From the NCBI GenBank assembly GCA_013298215.1, contig JAAFKE010000002.1, forward strand, positions 1 through 64,000: a DNA stretch of 64,000 nt. Reading direction: 5' to 3'. The notes beneath the pieces were generated by a model, which had not been told where the DNA came from, did not search any database, and was given only the letters and a program-made list of their open reading frames with translations. Positions within the stretch are counted from its first letter, which is position 1; each line of letters opens with the position of its first letter. The DNA comes from Cytophagales bacterium. GTDB lineage: Bacteria; Bacteroidota; Bacteroidia; Cytophagales; Spirosomataceae. Positions 62,475 to 64,000 of the stretch are shown here, in pieces. The translations under genes and the position numbers were made by a program.

Positions 62475-63170
62475 ATGCGCTACGTTAAAGGACTAACAAT
62501 CAACGATATAACAGTTTCAACAAATAATTTACGTGATTCTACGGACTTTTGAGAGCGTCAGCGGAGTCAAATTATACTAATGAGTCATCAAAAAATGAAC
62601 GTTAAATCAGTCAGCATTGCTTTATCTATCAGTCGTGATGCAGTGGAGATATGCTTGAATCGTTATGAATCTACTGATTTTGTATCTTTAAAAGATTTAC
62701 CCCGAAGCGGTCGTCCGAGTGTGTTGACAGAATCCGAAAAAAAACTTTAACGCTTCGGCGCCAGAGCGACTATTTTGGTGATTTTGTTCAAGAGACAAAG
62801 GTTATTTTGAATAGAATTTCCACTGAAATGGGTAAAAAATTACGCAAAATTACAATTAGAAAATTCCTACGCAAGAATAAATTTAGCTACAAAAGAATAC
62901 GCAAAATACCAAGTTTAAAAAAGGAAGATGCGGCTTTTGAATTTTTCAAACAAGAAACGGAACGCCACCGTGGTGGAAACTTAAAAATCTTTTTGTGCAA
63001 TTTATTCCTGCCTACTGTCCCGAACTCAACTGTATTGAAATATTATGGAAACCAATTAAATACTACGGGCTTAGTGTAGAGGCTTACAAAGACCCCGAAA
63101 CTTTACAATTAAAATTAGACGAAATATTGAGTCAAATAGGTGAAAAATACTGCACTACTTTTGCTCAGTT
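62475..63170 (+). pseudogene. Decayed IS630-family transposase
   Basis: From ATG 62475: MRYVKGLTINDITVSTNN..., stop TGA in place of an Arg codon at STDF, then ERQRSQIILMSHQKMNVKSV, a helix-turn-helix and LPRSGRPSVLTESEKKL before a stop and frameshift; the next frame carries the second HTH (RKFLRKNKFSYKRIRKIPSL) and jumps to GGNLKIF, after which another frame reads IPAYCPELNCIEILWKPIKY, the motif with the final catalytic Glu. The two catalytic Asp segments between FFKQETE and this motif are missing, so there is a deletion. A dead element of a different subfamily from the one at 25.5 kb; its terminal repeats are not evident. Confidence 0.75.
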
Positions 63171-63199
63171 ATTTATTTTCCTAACATGTGCCCCAAAAC

Positions 63200-64000
63200 T
63201 TACTGATAATGAGCTAAAAACATTTTTAATTGGTCGAACTCTGCATCGTCGATAGCAGGAAAATTGGCAATTCTAATTGTCGTTTTTGCCCATTGGCCGT
63301 AGCCGTTTCCGAGTATAATGCCGTTTGTAAGTGCCGCCGTTTTGACGCGTCGTACCGTTTCCGCTTCACTTTCCAGTGCAATGACCGTCTTGGAACGAAC
63401 CGCCGCATTTTTTATCAATGTTTCAAAGCGGGTATTTTTGTGCACAAAGTCCGTAAAGTCATTCATTCTGGCAGTGATCTTTGGGCCAATTTCGTCAATA
63501 TTTTTGCGCTCCTCCAACACCCGCATCAGTAAATAAATACCGAGGGTGTTGGGCGTATAGTGCGTCTGAAATTTTTCGGCATTTTGGTGCATAAAAAGCA
63601 AGCTGTTATAGCGGGTGCGGTCGCCGATGGCCACTGCCCGTGCCAAGGCGCGTGGCGAGCATACCATGATGCCCAACCCAGGTGGAAGCCCAAAACATTT
63701 TTGGACGGAGGCCAGCCAAACATCGCCCAGCGACCAGTCTAACGCCGTCCCGGCCATCGACGAGGTGGCATCGAGCACCAGCAGGCAGTTGTGGGGAGCG
63801 ACGGCCCTTATTTTTTGGAGTGAGGCCATCGACACCCGCGTTCCGTTGGAGGTTTCGTTTTGGGTAATGCCCACCAAGTCGGTGTTTTGCAGCCAACCAG
63901 CCAGGTTTTCGATGTCGGTTAGGTTGGTTTCGGGATCGAACCAAACCCCGCCAGTGGCATTGACGATATTGGCCGTATAATCGAACCATTTTCGGCCAAA
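63200..64000 (-). CDS. Aminotransferase class V, SerC-like (5' part beyond the window)
   Basis: The frame is open to the right edge, so this is the C-terminal 266 residues. Visible features: KWFDYTANIVNATGGVWFDP, VLDATSSMAGTALDWSLGDV (Asp near the cofactor ring), VWLASVQKCFGLPPGLGIMV with the Schiff-base Lys, and ALTNGIILGNGYGQWAKTTI and RIANFPAIDDAEFDQLKMFL at the end. The pattern matches phosphoserine aminotransferase-like enzymes of the alanine-glyoxylate group. The end overlaps nothing important; the dead IS630 is downstream. Serine synthesis is the likely role. Confidence 0.82.
   Translation of the reverse strand, partial: FGRKWFDYTANIVNATGGVWFDPETNLTDIENLAGWLQNTDLVGITQNETSNGTRVSMASLQKIRAVAPHNCLLVLDATSSMAGTALDWSLGDVWLASVQKCFGLPPGLGIMVCSPRALARAVAIGDRTRYNSLLFMHQNAEKFQTHYTPNTLGIYLLMRVLEERKNIDEIGPKITARMNDFTDFVHKNTRFETLIKNAAVRSKTVIALESEAETVRRVKTAALTNGIILGNGYGQWAKTTIRIANFPAIDDAEFDQLKMFLAHYQ

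Noticed and set aside
1-64000. tRNA or rRNA genes
   Set aside because: I saw no cloverleaf or conserved rRNA sequence; a dedicated tRNA scan was not possible here.

Overview
The window reads as a chromosomal segment of a Bacteroidota bacterium, most likely of the order Cytophagales (Spirosoma/Runella-like). The evidence is a SusC/SusD pair, a type IX secretion C-terminal sorting domain, many DUF3078/DUF3857/fasciclin/SusD-type proteins, weak Shine-Dalgarno sites, and several promoters matching the Bacteroidota -7 consensus TAnnTTTG. No rRNA, tRNA or CRISPR array was seen. By eye the core is of moderate G+C, with clearly AT-richer islands at about 0.1-2.0 kb, 17.4-18.7 kb, 25.5-26.7 kb and 62.5-63.2 kb, all associated with defence or mobile DNA.

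Layout. 0.1-3.6 kb: minus-strand type I restriction-modification operon (hsdM ... hsdS) with an MNT/HEPN toxin-antitoxin-like pair between the two subunit genes and a palindromic repeat translated inside hsdM. 3.6-7.3 kb: NTF2-like protein, LptF/G permease, EamA exporter and thiolase. 7.6-10.5 kb: ribosomal block rplM-rpsI-rpsB-tsf. 10.5-13.9 kb: ECF sigma factor, a small partner protein, an MscS channel, a DUF3078 outer-membrane protein and MscL. 14-17 kb: family 4 glycosyltransferase and sodium:solute symporter.

17-27.6 kb is a scarred region: a 5' stub of an OxyR-like LysR gene, an IS1-family remnant, a zinc-ribbon-like gene running into a Fic gene, a large tricorn-like S41 protease, two translationally coupled DUF3857/transglutaminase-like genes (the upstream one cut by an intact IS630-family element with perfect TA duplication), and an IS5-like transposase remnant. 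27.6-43.6 kb is mostly housekeeping: glgB, nth, a membrane-anchored HExxH protein, an FAD oxidoreductase, a TPR protein, PspC, a cold-shock protein, nadC-nadA, a GT8-like transferase, acyl-CoA dehydrogenase, GNAT, thiL, a cytochrome b5-like protein and the lutABC lactate operon.

43.6-52.8 kb is an outer-membrane uptake locus (SusC, SusD, Calx-beta-like lipoprotein, another lipoprotein, secreted M43 metalloprotease with T9SS signal, exported endonuclease/phosphatase-fold protein). Its only hydrolases are a protease and an EEP enzyme, so peptide or protein use is a better guess than glycan use. 52.9-56.9 kb: exported GH65 enzyme, PLP aminotransferase-fold enzyme and GT2, translationally coupled. 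57-62.4 kb: fasciclin lipoprotein, decayed lipoprotein gene, stand-alone LytTR regulator, AraC regulator, GT2 and hemL. The right end has a decayed second IS630 element and the 3' part of a SerC-like aminotransferase that runs off the window.

No single wholly new system is proven here. The most interesting leads are the HEPN/MNT module inside the hsdM-hsdS operon, the protease-linked SusCD locus, the ECF sigma factor with a hydrophobic tail upstream of a mechanosensitive channel, and the exactly reversible IS630 insertion.
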